DNA of 64,000 nt from QHWT01 sp963755695 (GTDB lineage: Bacteria; Acidobacteriota; Vicinamibacteria; Vicinamibacterales; 2-12-FULL-66-21). The position numbers were made by a program, and so were the translations under genes. This document shows, one piece after another, positions 40,322 to 50,497 of this stretch (position 1 is its first letter; each line of letters opens with the position of its first letter). Below the pieces are notes generated by a model that saw only the letters and a program-made list of their open reading frames with translations, was not told the DNA's origin and did not search any database. The DNA is taken from positions 2,604,001-2,668,000 of the forward strand of contig CAVWLB010000010.1 in the NCBI GenBank assembly GCA_963755695.1, written 5' to 3'.

Positions 40322-40335
40322 TGGATGGCTTCATT

Positions 40336-43267
40336 CTACTTTATTTCCGACCCCTTTCCCGGGTTCCCCTCCTCCGGCATCTTTTCCGTAAACGTGACGG
40401 TATCCTCGTACAGGATGCGGTCCGAATTCACCGCAAAAAACCGATCCCCATCGATGCCGGGTTTCATCGGGTCCGCCGTGGCGGCATAGCCGTCGGCCAC
40501 GGGAGCGCCGTTGCACGCCGGCGGAGCGCCCTCGATTGGCTTGGCAGTGATCTTGAACTGATAGCCGGACTTTTCCACCTGTTCCGCGGCGGTCAGATCC
40601 GGACTGAGAAACGCCTGTCCGGTTGCCGGAACCGGCTGCCCCAGGGCCGGCAGCGTGGTCGCGTATTTCTGACTGCCGCATGTCTGCGCGAACTGCCACT
40701 GTGCCGCCGCGATCGACCGGAGCGAGGCAATGGCCGACGCTTCGTTCCCGCTGGCATGGATGTTCCGGGTACTGGCCGAACGCAATCGCGAGGAGGATGC
40801 CGATGATGGCCAGCACGATCATCAACTCGATGAGCGTGAAGCCGCGCTCCCGCGCGCCGGTTCCGTGAATCGAACCCTCGAGCCTTTCCCCTCGAGACGG
40901 ACGCGTCCGGCTGAACGACATGCCGATCAACAACAGCGCAGTCATCGATGACAGTGTTAGACCAACGAGCAGGTCTCGCGGCCTGAACCGGAACCGTATC
41001 ACGTGATGTCCGGGTGGCACGTGGACGGCCCGGTAGACGCCGTTTGCACGGGCGATCTCGGCTCGCGCGCCGTCGACGTCGACCGTCCACGCCGGATCGT
41101 AGGAATCGCGCAGCACCACGAAGCCGTCAGCGGCGAGCGACGCGTCGAGCTCGAGCTCGTTCGCACCATCGACGGCGATGCGAACGGAGCCGGGCGCGGG
41201 CAGCCCTGGTGCTCCGGCCACAGGAGGCGCCTTCGCAACCCGAAGTTCCTCGTCCGGGGCTGACGTGTCGAAGAGCGCGTTCTGCTGCCAGACCGCGTCG
41301 TTGCCCTCGTGGACAGTTGACGTCAGGAACACGCGGGTGGCCGTCGGGTGGCAGTCGAAGACCGACATCTTCCAGTGCGGCACCTCCGCAATCGGTTGGA
41401 GCCCGGGACGCGAGTCCTTCGGCAGAACACACCACCTCACGCCGGCCCGGCGGAGGAACGCGTCGCGTTCTCCCGCGGTCGCGGTTTCGAAGCGCCGAAC
41501 CAGTGCTTCGTATTCGGCCGGCCAGAGGACCGGCAGGTCGTACGACAGCGCCTCGCGCACGCGCCAGCCCGATGGGGCCATCGGAAGCTCCGCATTCAGT
41601 TCCATGCGTCCCTCGATGGCGGTCTTCTCGACGGGAATCTCCCACTGCCGACTCGCGTCCGGATCGTTCGTGTTCATGAAGCCTCGTACGCGCCCGCCGA
41701 TGTAGACACGCTGCTCGCCCGCAAGCGCCAGATACCACGCCGGGGGGGTCAGCTTCGTCAGCGGAGTGGTGAGGTTCAACGGCCGGTTGGTGATCGCGAG
41801 ATCTGCGGCCATGGCGACGATCACCAGGACGCTCGCAGCACGAGCGCGCGAGCTCGGTGCAATCGCTATCGCGAACAACCCGGCCGCGGCGAGGAAGATC
41901 GCTGCCGCCCGCGCGGCGAGCGCCGGGCCCACACGCAGTAGAAAGGCTGCACCGCTCAATGGGTCGACTGCGACGCGTCTGGCCACCGCCGCCAGCGCGC
42001 GCTCCGATGCCTCCGGTGCGGCAAGCGCCACGCCGATGCCGATCCCCAGGACGACGGCCACCACGACACAGCCGACCGCTACGCGCCTGATGCGGGCGCG
42101 CATGGACAGATCCGATAACCGAGACCAGCCGTCCGCGGCCAGCACCGCCGTCGCGAACGTCGTGACCACGAGGTATTTCACTGGAAAGCGGAAGTAGGTG
42201 AGCGGCGGCAGCAGCCTCCTGACAGCCGGATAAACGGGCGTGTAGCCTCCCATGGCGGCAATGAGAAAAAGACCCGCGATCAACGCCCACCCCATGTTCC
42301 GCCGCGGCTGGACGACAAGGCCCGCCACCGCCAGCGCGAGCGCGATCGGTCCCAGGTAGATCGAGTAATAGAACGGTTCGCGTCCGCTGTTGAGAGGCGA
42401 CATCCATGGCATGTCGGCCAGGTACGCGTTGTAGTAGTTGCCGAACAGATGCGGCGCAATCACTTCGAGCGTGCCGATTGGATGAAGCGACCAGAAATCG
42501 GGCATCGCCATGTTGCCGCGATGCGCGCGGAGGCCGGCAATGATCGTCGGCCACAACTGCACAGAGGCCAGCAGCGCTCCAAGGGTGAGGCCGGCCGCGG
42601 TCCAGGTCAGCGCCCTGAGACGGTATCGCCGATTCTCGGACCTGGCGCTACCCGTCCACACCGCAAAGGCAACGGCCATTACGGCGGTCGCCGCCAGCGT
42701 CACCGGCTCCCCGCAGAGCGCCTGCAGAGCCGCTATCGTCGCCAGCGTCGCCAGGGTGCGCGCCGAAGGTGCACCGATCACGCGCGCGGTCGCCAGCATC
42801 ACGTAAGGCATGATCGCGACCGACCATGCGAGATTCGGCGCGTTGAGCATCGAGACGATCGGGCCGGACAAACCAAAGGTAATCGCCCCGACAGCCGCAG
42901 CGGCCTGGCTGTTGGTCAGGCGCAGAAACGCATACATCCCGAGCGCGGCCAGTGGCAGCGGAAGAGCGACCCACAGATTGAACGAGACCAGGTCGGACGG
43001 CAGAAGGCGGATGGCGACCGTGATCGGCATCCATCCCTGATTCAGTGCGTCCGGGATCGCGGACTGACCACCGGCGACGTGCGGGTCCCATGACGGCAAC
43101 ACGCCAGACAACACGGTGTGCCGGAACCACAGGTGACGCGACCAGAAGAAGAACGTCAGGTCACGAACCGAGAAGATGTTCGAGAGTGTGAAGACACCGG
43201 CGATCGGCGAGATGGCCAGCGTCGCGACGAGCGACGGCCATCCCCATCCCGGCGGGACCCGACTCAC
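40336..43267 (-). CDS. YfhO-like membrane protein fused in frame to a type IV prepilin (frameshift in pilin part)
   Basis: Residues 1-790 are a YfhO-family (GT-C-type) protein: about 12 hydrophobic segments, SVRDLTFFFWSRHLWFRHTV, PLNSGREPFYYSIYLGPIAL and YTPVYPAVRRLLPPLTYFRF, then an extracytoplasmic part ending DSYDPAWTVDVDGARAEI and a final helix. Without any stop, residues about 800-830 read IHGTGARERG-FTLIELMIV, a perfect prepilin signal. After a frame change near 40770 a pilin body follows: NEASAIASLRSIAAAQWQFA to GYQFKITAKPIEG, ending GNPGKGSEIK. An ATT codon at 40870 preceded by GAGGG would give a 10-residue leader; ATG 40921 would give one of 27. GTG start overlaps the paralogue upstream. 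Confidence 0.85.
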
Positions 43268-45721
43268 GCCGTCGCCGCGTGCAGGTCAGCGAGCGTCGCG
43301 CGGCGCCGGCGGCGCACGTCCACGGCACACCACAACGAGAGCGTCAACGCGGCGGCGGCGGTCACGGCAGCGCCAGTGTAGAGGATCCTGGGCCGGTAGG
43401 TGAACGTCACCGTATGCTGCCCCGATGCCAGGTGCACTGCCCGGAACAAACCATTGGCGCGCATGAGCGGCGCGGCGACGCCATCGACCTCGACGTGCCA
43501 GTCTGGATCGTAGGAGTCCAGCAGCGTGAGGTAACCGTCCGCCGGCAGGCCCGCATGGATGACCACGCGGTTCACGCCGTCATCGACGAACGTGGCCTCG
43601 GGCCGGACGCCCGGGCCAGGGAACCCGGCGGCGGGTGGCGGCGGTTCGCTGACGAGCACACCGGCGGCAGGATCGAACCGTGGCTGGAACAGGCCCTCGA
43701 CCGCCCAGTCAGGATCCTTGCCGATCAACGCGTCGGGGACGACGTACGCGCGCCGCACCTCCGGGTAGGCGTCATACAGCTTCAGTTGCTCGACACCGCG
43801 GAGCGAGGCCAGGGCCTCCACGCCCGGTGGCGCCGGCGCCGGAAGGATGACGAAGCGCGTGCCAACGCGTTTCAGAAACCGCATCCGATCCTCGCGAGGC
43901 GCGGTCCTGAACCGGTTGACGGTTTTGGTGTGGAGCACCGGCCAGAGCAGCGGCAGGTCGTACGACAGCGCCTCGCGAATCTTCCAGCCGGACGGATAGA
44001 ACATCATCTCGTGAACCGTCACGAAACGCTGCTCCATCTGCGAGGTGCCGGGAATGTCCGCGATGTACTTCGGCGCGTCCTCGTCGGTCACCTGGACGTA
44101 CCCCTCGATACGGCCGCCCACATACACCCGCTCGTGGAGATCCGGAGGAAGGCGGGAGACCCAGTCCGGCGTGTGCAACTGCGACAACGTCATGGTGGGA
44201 TTCACGCTGGAATTGGCCGCCAGCAGATCGACCGTACCAAATCCCCACAGGACGGCGAAGGCCAGCCGCCGTTCGGGCCGTCGGGACGAGGCCACCGCCA
44301 GCAGAAACGTGCCGCATATGACCTTCAGGAAGAGCACGGTGAGCAGGGGACGTGCGCGGTAGATCAGGAACTCCGCCGCCTGAATCGGCGACCGCACGTG
44401 CGCGTACCCCGCGAGCTTGAACGTCAGGTAAATTGGGGTGCGTGGCGCGATGAGCTGCCAGCCAATGAACGCGTACACCAGCGCGGCCAGCACCAGCGCC
44501 AACACGATCAACACCCGTCGCGGACGAGCAGGGACGCTTCCCTTCATCATCCAGTCACACGTGAACGCCGCGAGCGTCGCGACGCCGATTGCGACGACCG
44601 ACAGATACTTGACCGGAAAGCGAAACGCGCGAAGGCCAGGAACGGCCCACTGCAGTGCCGGATAAAGCGGGGTGTGCCCGCCCAGCGACGCGACCGCAAA
44701 GGCCACCACGACGATCGCCCAGAATGTTGTCCGGCGGCGTCCGGAAAACGCCGCGACACCGGCGGCCAGCAACGCCGGAACGCCCATGTACATCGTGTAG
44801 TAGAACGGCTCGCGCCCGCTGTTGAGCGCGACCATCCACTCGAGTTCGGCAGGTTGGAATTGAAGTAGTCGCCGAAGAAATGCGGCGCCACCAGCTCGAT
44901 CATCGCCAGCGGGTGGAAAGCCCAGAAGTCGTCAGGCTCCATCATGCCGCGGACCGAGGCATGCCCCGCCTTCGCCAGCGGCAGGAACTGGATGCCTGCG
45001 AGCATCACTCCCAGCAACAGGGCGGCCGCGGACATGGCCAGCAGCCGCCAGTTGCGCAGACCTCCCAGCGGCCAGGCCACGTACGCAGCCGCAACCACCA
45101 GCGTCGCCGCAAGCGTCACCGGCTCGCCGGCCAGTGCCTGCGCGCTCGACGATCACGGCAACGCAGGGCCGCGTCCGCGGCGCGGCCGCGCTCGGCCAGC
45201 CGGTCGAGCGCCCAGAACACGAACGGCACGCAGACGACCGACCACGACAGATTTGGAAAGTTCGTCGTCGAAACGATCGGACCCGCCACGGCAAAGGCGA
45301 TTGCGCCGAACGCCGCGGCTGGAGCGGCGACGTGTCGCCGGAAGTATAGGAAGGCTCCGGTGGCGGCGAGCGGCACCGGCAGCGCCACCCAGATGTTGAA
45401 CGCGATCACCTCGGGCAGCAGCAGCCGGATGGCGAGAGATGGAAAGTGAAACAGTTGATAGAGTGCGTCGTTGATTGGCGTCTGACCGTTTGCCGGGTAC
45501 GGATCCCAGAGAGGCCAGGTCCCGGACGCGAGGCACTGCCGAAGAAAGAGAAAGCGCGGCCTGAACGCAAGCGTCAGATCGCGCACATAGAAAATCCGCG
45601 AAAGCGTGAAAACGTTGCTGATCGGAAACAGGCTGACCGCTACCGCCAGCAGGCCCCAGCGCCATTCATGCCATGCCGATGTGGGACGGGTGAGCGCTCG
45701 TGTCACGCGTGAAAAGGGCAT
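43264..45721 (-). CDS. YfhO-like membrane protein, two frameshifts
   Basis: About 818 residues, paralogous to the next gene. It opens HEWRWGLLAVAVSLFPISNV and IFYVRDLTLAFRPRFLFLRQ, with NSGREPFYYTMYMGVPALLA in the middle and a beta-rich C-terminal part, GYLTLLDSYDPDWHVEVDGV, ending in one helix and ADLHAATA. YfhO in Bacillus transfers sugars from undecaprenyl phosphate to cell-surface polymers; a similar role, perhaps glycosylating pilin or envelope glycans, is an inference. Frame changes near 45150 and 44840. ATG 45721 is just after the pilA1 terminator. Confidence 0.82.
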
Positions 45722-45746
45722 GTGGCGGCGATTGAAACCCGGGCGC

Positions 45747-45784
45747 AAAAAAGCGCGAGGGACGTCCGGGCGGACATCCCTCGC
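45747..45784 (-). terminator. Strong intrinsic terminator after pilA1
   Basis: On the minus strand a 14-bp stem (GCGAGGGATGTCCG pairing with CGGACGTCCCTCGC, one G-U) with a 2-nt loop is followed by GCTTTTTT. It separates the highly expressed pilA1 from the YfhO-like genes. Confidence 0.9.
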
Positions 45785-45810
45785 GTGACGCGGCTAGACC
45801 AACAGGCTTG

Positions 45811-46328
45811 CTACTGAATCGGGCTGCCACCCGACGGCGTCGCGGTGTCGTCCATGCCGCTGAGCGTCGAGGTATTCTGCCAGATGGTGCCGGTGGTGTT
45901 GCGAACCGAAGAAGCGCGTGCCGGTCGAGGTCGACACCGGATCCGCCCACGCGTGGTAGCCGGACGAGAGCGAGGTCGCTCCGTTGCACGCGGTCGCCGG
46001 TCACGCTCGTCCCGCCAAGGCCGATCGTGTAGCCGCTCTTGGTGGCCGACGTCGACGCGCCCAGGTCGGGGCTGATGAACGCCGAACCGCCCGACGGGCC
46101 GCTGCCGAGGGTGGTCAGCGACGGCGAATACAGGCCGTTCGCGCAGCTGGCGGAGAACGTCGACTGCGCGCTGCTGACGGCGCGCAGCGAACCGATCGCC
46201 GACGCCTCGTTACCGGAGATGCGCGCCCGCAGCAGGCCGGGGACCGCGATCGCCGCGATGATGCCGATGATCGCCACGACGATCAGCAGCTCGATCAGGG
46301 TAAAACCCTTCTGGTTACGAACCTTCAT
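45811..46328 (-). CDS. pilA: Major type IV pilin (pilA1), two small frameshifts
   Basis: Leader MKVRNQKG, then FTLIELLIVVAIIGIIAAIA, the canonical prepilin stalk. The body begins RARISGNEASAIGSLRAVSS and AQSTFSASCANGLYSPSLTT, then FISPDLGASTSATKSGYTIG. The end, once two extra bases near 45990 and 45905 are removed, reads GYHAWADPVSTSTGTRFFGS to SGGSPIQ, about 171 residues. Two cysteines are likely bonded. AGGAG lies 8 nt before the ATG. A sigma-54 promoter precedes it and a strong terminator follows, as expected for the major pilin. Confidence 0.93.
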
Positions 46329-46412
46329 GACAGTAGCTCCTAGAGATGTGATGTGGCCGCGTCTCAGTTCCCTTGCCCCTGGCCACAGGCTGCAGGGCAC
46401 GGCCGACAGAAC

Positions 46413-46428
46413 AGCAACCGCGGTGCCA
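46413..46428 (-). promoter_or_regulatory. Sigma-54 (-24/-12) promoter of pilA1
   Basis: Minus strand TGGCACCGCGGTTGCT is a near-perfect sigma-54 promoter (consensus TGGCACG-N4-TTGCW) with correct spacing. The predicted start is near 46402, leaving a 74-nt leader with a good Shine-Dalgarno. pilA promoters are RpoN-dependent and PilR-activated in Pseudomonas, Myxococcus and Geobacter. Confidence 0.85.
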
Positions 46429-46533
46429 CGGTCGAGCGCTCAGACTTTTGTGTGCAACATATTGTAATGCAATAGTTTGCGGAAAAGAAAAATCTGTGGT
46501 TGGCGTGTGCGGCTGCCAAAAAAACGCCCGGTC

Positions 46534-46546
46534 GACAAATTTTGTC
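46534..46546. promoter_or_regulatory. 13-bp palindrome, likely activator site of pilA1
   Basis: GACAAATTTTGTC has 6-bp arms around one base. It is centred about 138 bp upstream of the predicted pilA1 start, a standard enhancer position. The same palindrome, with one base changed, lies before pilB at 55208-55220. Its arms contain TGTC, the half-site reported for Pseudomonas PilR. Confidence 0.5.
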
Positions 46547-46578
46547 AGTGGCAGGTGCCGCGGATTGTCAGGACTGCC

Positions 46579-47100
46579 TCATTGGATTGGCGTCCCGGTC
46601 GACGGCGACGCGATGTCACTCATGCCGTTGAGGGACGAAGTGGCCTGCCAGATGGTGCCGGTCGTATTGGATCCGAAGTGACGGATCCCGAGGGTCGATG
46701 TGAGCGGATCCGCCCAGGAGTGAAAGCCGGTCGCGAGAAGCGACGTGCCCGTGCAGGCCGTAGCACCGGTTGCCGCCGTACCGGCCAGCGAAATTTGGTA
46801 GCCACTCTTCGTGGCGGTCGATGCCGCCCCGAGATCGACACTGATGAACGGTGCCTCGCCTGAAGGTCCCGTGCCGAGGACGTCGAGCGCAGCCGCATAC
46901 AGACCGTTGGCGCAGCTGCGGGAGAAGGTCGCCTGCGCGGTGCCGATCGCACGAAGCGAGGCAATCGCTGACGCCTCGTTGCCGGATATCCGGGCCCGAA
47001 GCAACCCGGGGGTCGCCATCGCCGCGATCGCGGCGATGATGGCAACGACGATCAATAGTTCCACGAGAGTGAAACCGCTGGACGGGTGGTGACGGCTCAT
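46579..47100 (-). CDS. pilA: Type IV pilin paralogue (pilA2)
   Basis: A 173-residue prepilin, frame intact. Leader MSRHHPSSG, then FTLVELLIVVAIIAAIAAMA and RARISGNEASAIASLRAIGT. The body AQATFSRSCANGLYAAALDV, PFISVDLGAASTATKSGYQI and GFHSWADPLTSTLGIRHFGS closely parallels pilA1, and it ends TGTPIQ. No sigma-54 promoter is visible upstream; the whole upstream gap is a heptamer repeat whose last word forms its ATGAGCC start. It may be expressed by readthrough from pilSR, or at low level as a spare pilin. Confidence 0.92.
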   Translation of the reverse strand: MSRHHPSSGFTLVELLIVVAIIAAIAAMATPGLLRARISGNEASAIASLRAIGTAQATFSRSCANGLYAAALDVLGTGPSGEAPFISVDLGAASTATKSGYQISLAGTAATGATACTGTSLLATGFHSWADPLTSTLGIRHFGSNTTGTIWQATSSLNGMSDIASPSTGTPIQ

Positions 47101-47266
47101 GGCTCAGGTCTCAAGGCTCACGGCTCAGGGCTCAACCCGGCTCAAGGCGTAACCAGCTTCGGGCATGAGCCGCGAGGCATAGGTCGCTTGCGCCATGAGC
47201 CGTAAGTCGTGAGCCTTGGGTGATCGGTCGCATGAGCCATAAGTCCTGAGCCGTGAGCCTTTCTTC
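47095..47266. repeat. Heptamer inverted repeat, word GGCTCAN / NTGAGCC
   Basis: Left-arm variants: TGGCTCA, GGTCTCA, AGGCTCA, CGGCTCA. Right-arm variants in two blocks: ATGAGCC, GTGAGCC, GTAAGTC, CTGAGCC. Longest gap-filling copy in the window, between pilR and pilA2; the word touching pilA2 is its start codon region. Confidence 0.9.
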
Positions 47267-48696
47267 TCATTTCAGGTTGTACTTCTTCATGTAATAGCGA
47301 AACGATCTGAAACTCATGCCGAGCAACTCGGCCGCCTTCACTTTCACCCCGCCCGATCGTCGCAGCGCCTCGGCGATGTATTCGCGTTCGAGGTGCTGAA
47401 CGTGCTGCTCGAGATCGAAGCCCGTCTCCGGGAGAGCCGAAGGCGGCGGCGCCGCGGACGTAGCCGTTGGTCGCGCCATGTGCGCCGCACCGCCTCGGGC
47501 AGGCTCTCGGCGAGAACTGACGGCGTTCGCTCGAGCGCCACCGCCCGCTCCATCGCATTCTCCAGTTCGCGCACGTTGCCTGGCCACGCGTACGCCGTCA
47601 GGCCCGCCATCGCGGCGCCGGAGATCCCGCTGATGTCCTTCTTCATCTGGGTCGCGAACTTCGCGACGAAGTGCTCGGCGAGCAGCGGCGACGTCGTCGA
47701 CCTCGCTCGCGCAGCGGCGGCAGCCGCACCGGGATGACGTTGATGCGGTAGAACGAGATCCTCGCGGAACTGCCCGTCGGCCACCATCTTGGCGAGGTCG
47801 CGATTGGTTGCCGCGATGATCCGGATGTCGGCCTCGACTTCCTCGGTGCCGCCGACCCGGCGGAACTTGCGTTCCTGCAGCACCCGCAGCACCTTCACCT
47901 GCAGCATCGGGCTCATCTCGCCGATCTCGTCGAGGAAGATCGTGCCCTTGTCGGCGACTTCGATCAGCCCCTTCTTGTTGCCGTCGGCGCCGGTGAACGA
48001 CCCGCGCATGTGGCCGAACAGCTCCGAGTCGAGCAGCGTCTCGGTGAGCGCGCCGCAGTTGACGGCGACGAACGGCCGTTCGCTGCGCGGCGACCGCACG
48101 TGAATCGCGCGCGCGATGAGTTCCTTGCCGGTGCCGGACTCGCCGGTGATCAGGACGGTGCTGCCGGTCGGGCGATCGTCTCCACCAGCTCGAACACCTG
48201 CGAGCATCGCGCTGCTGCTGCCGATGATGTTGGAGAACTGGTGCGCCGAGTGCATCGCGCGCTTGAGCAGCACGTTCTCCTGCTGCAGCCGCCGCCGATC
48301 GAGCTCCTTGCGAATCCGGAACTTCAGCACCTCGGTGTTGAACGGCTTCTCGACGTAGTCGTTGACGCCGAGCTGCTCGACCCCCTTGATCAGGTCCGGC
48401 GAACCGTAAGCGGTGATCATGATCGCGATCACCGACGGATTGATGCTGCGCGCGTGGCGCAGCACCTCGAGCCCGTCGAGGTCCGGCATCCGCGCATCGG
48501 ACACGACCAGGTCGAACGGGCGCTGGTTCAGATAATCGAGCGCGCGGCGGCCGTTCTCCGCGGTCGCCACGTCGTGCCCTTCACGACGCAGCAGGATCGC
48601 CAGCATCTCGCGCATCGAGCGCTCGTCGTCGACGATGAGGATGCGCGCTGCTGATGGCGCGGTCGCCGGATCGACGGTTTGAACCTCGGACCCCAT
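47267..48696 (-). CDS. pilR: PilR-like NtrC-family response regulator, frameshifted
   Basis: Sigma-54 activator of pilin genes. Receiver: RILIVDDERSMREMLAILLR, phospho-Asp in LVVSDARMPDLDGL, and VEKPF. AAA+ domain: ITGESGTGKELIARAIH (Walker A), ELFGHMRGSFTGADGNKKG, GTIFLDEIGEMSPMLQVKVL and AYAWPGNVRELENAMERAV. The sigma-54-contact loop is GSFTGA rather than GAFTGA, a substitution also known in Pseudomonas PilR. Fis-type helix-turn-helix: AEALRRSGGVKVKAAELLGM, SFRSFRYYMKKYNLK. Frame changes near 48180, 47745, 47700, 47470 and 47380. It follows pilS by 11 bp. Confidence 0.93.
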
Positions 48697-48707
48697 CAGT
48701 GTTCGCT

Positions 48708-50395
48708 TCAGCCGGCCACGGGCGCCGCTCGAGCGCGACCCACCGGCAGGATGACCTCCACGGTCGTGCCGTGTCCCTTGTTCGACGCCACTCGCACCTG
48801 CGCCGCCGATAGTCGCTGGCAATCCGGTGCACGATCGACAGGCCGAGTCCGGTGCCTCGTTCGAAGCCGCCGCGGAACGGCTGGAATATGCCGTCCAGCT
48901 CCTCCGGTGCGATCCCCACTCCCTCGTCGTGCACGCCAATCACCACGTCGACCCTGATCGCTGCCGTCGGGCGTTCTCGCGACGCACCGACAGCCGCAGC
49001 TCACCGCCGTTGGGCATCGCCCGCAAGCCGTTGGTCGCCAGGTTCCATACGATCTGACGTATCTGCGCTTCGTCGGCCCGATACACGACGGGCTCGGCGG
49101 GACGCATCGACCACGATCGCGATGCCCGTCGACCACCTCGGCGTTGTTCTCCAGCAGCGCGCGCCGCGTCGGTCAGCACGCGGCGGACGTCGACGTCGAC
49201 AAACGCGGCGCGCTGCGGCCGGGCATACGCGAGGAAGCTTCGGATCGTATCGTTCAGCCGTTCGGACTCGCGCAGCACGATGTCCATCAGCTGCGACTGC
49301 TCGGAGCGTCAGCGGCAGCTCGTCGCGAAGGATCTGGATCGACCCGGCCATCGACGCGAGCGGGTTGCGAATCTCGTGAGCGATGCCGGCGGCCATCTCG
49401 CCGACTGCGGCGAGCCGCTGCTGCACGCGCGCCTCGCGCTCCTGCTTCTTCGACTCGGTGACGTCCTGGAAGGTGAACAGGAATCCGCGCGTCGCCGCGG
49501 GGCGTGACCAGCGGCGCGCGCTGATCCCCAGCTCGATCTGGCGTCCGTCGCCCGCGGGTGTAGCCGTACTCGATCCGCGGCGAGCGACCGGCACGCCGTC
49601 CGCTCGTCGAACAGTCCGGAACGGATGTCGGCAGCTGGAGGACGTCGCGCGATCGGCTGACCGAGCGCATCCGCGGCTGGTCACTGCCGGTGATCGCTTC
49701 CGCCGCGCGGTTGAAGGTCAGCATCCGCCCTTCCATGTCGCAGGTCGCCAGGCCGCTCGTCAGGCTGTCGATGACGTGCTGGCTGAACGCCTGCAGATCC
49801 GCGAGCTGCGTCGACGCCTCTTCGAGCTGCTCGCCCGTCCGCCGCAGGCCTTCGGCCAGGTACCCGCTCAGCGCTGCGACCGCCATGAACCCGAACACGT
49901 TCAGGCCGACCGTGAAGATCGCGATCGCGTGCCGGCGGCAGCGTCGTCGAGCGGCGGTCGAGAACGGCAGCGGCGACCCCCTGGTACTGCGCGATCACCA
50001 GCCGCGCCGTAGATCAGCGAGCTCAGAACGCTCACCATCAGCCCGCCGCGCCACGACTGCACCGTGCTGGCCGCGATGATCGGCAGCGTATAGAGCGACG
50101 AGAAGTAGCTCGTGACCCCGCCGGTCAGGTGGACGATGGCCGAGACGATCAGCGCGTCGCACGCAACCTGCACGTCGACAGCCAGGGGTGGGCGTCCACG
50201 AACCGCAGCGTCAGCGTCCAGAGCGCCGTCAGCCCGTAGGTCAGGCCGATCAGGACGAAGAACGGATCGATCGGCAGCGTGCCCGGCGACCTGAACTGGA
50301 TCAGGATCGCCGAGCCGAGCAGACACCGTGATCACCGCGGCACGGCCGCCGATCAGCCAGAGGAGCTTGCGACGGAGCGTTGGCGATTTGGTCAT
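48708..50395 (-). CDS. pilS: PilS-like sensor histidine kinase, heavily frameshifted
   Basis: Membrane sensor paired with PilR. MTKSPTLRRKLLWLIGGRAA starts it; a region of about six hydrophobic helices follows (VHLTGGVTSYFSSLYTLPII and VAALSGYLAEGLRRTGEQLE). Then a PAS domain (GLATCDMEGRMLTFNRAAEA), HisKA with EMAAGIAHEIRNPLASMAGS, and the ATPase domain: IVWNLATNGLRAMPNGGELR, GVHDEGVGIAPEEL and GGFERGTGLGLSIVHRIASD. At least ten frame changes. The catalytic motifs are all present, so it should be functional once errors are removed. Confidence 0.9.
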
Positions 50396-50412
50396 GCTCT
50401 TGTCATCGTCAT

Positions 50413-50491
50413 TCGCACCCAGCACCTGGCTCGTCGCACCTGCACCGAGCACTCAACACCCAGCACCTCGCACCCAGCACCGACACCCTCA
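50413..50491. repeat. Heptamer direct repeat, word GCACCNN
   Basis: Units on the plus strand such as GCACCCA, GCACCTG, GCACCTC, GCACCGA and GCACTCA, about ten in 7-bp register with one 6-bp slip. No opposite arm is seen, so this copy cannot form the hairpin the others can. It fills the gap between pilC and pilS. Confidence 0.8.
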
Positions 50492-50497
50492 TCAGCC

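Noticed and set aside
43279..44868. Long plus-strand open frame (529 codons) opposite the YfhO-like gene
   Set aside because: Its translation is Arg/His-rich with no domain, and the minus strand carries a clear YfhO-like protein; it is a high-GC antisense shadow.
46441..46480. AT-rich hairpin (ATTG...CAAT) upstream of pilA1 as a terminator of pilA2
   Set aside because: Only a 5-bp stem and no T-run on the minus strand; the T7 stretch at about 46518-46524 has no good stem before it.
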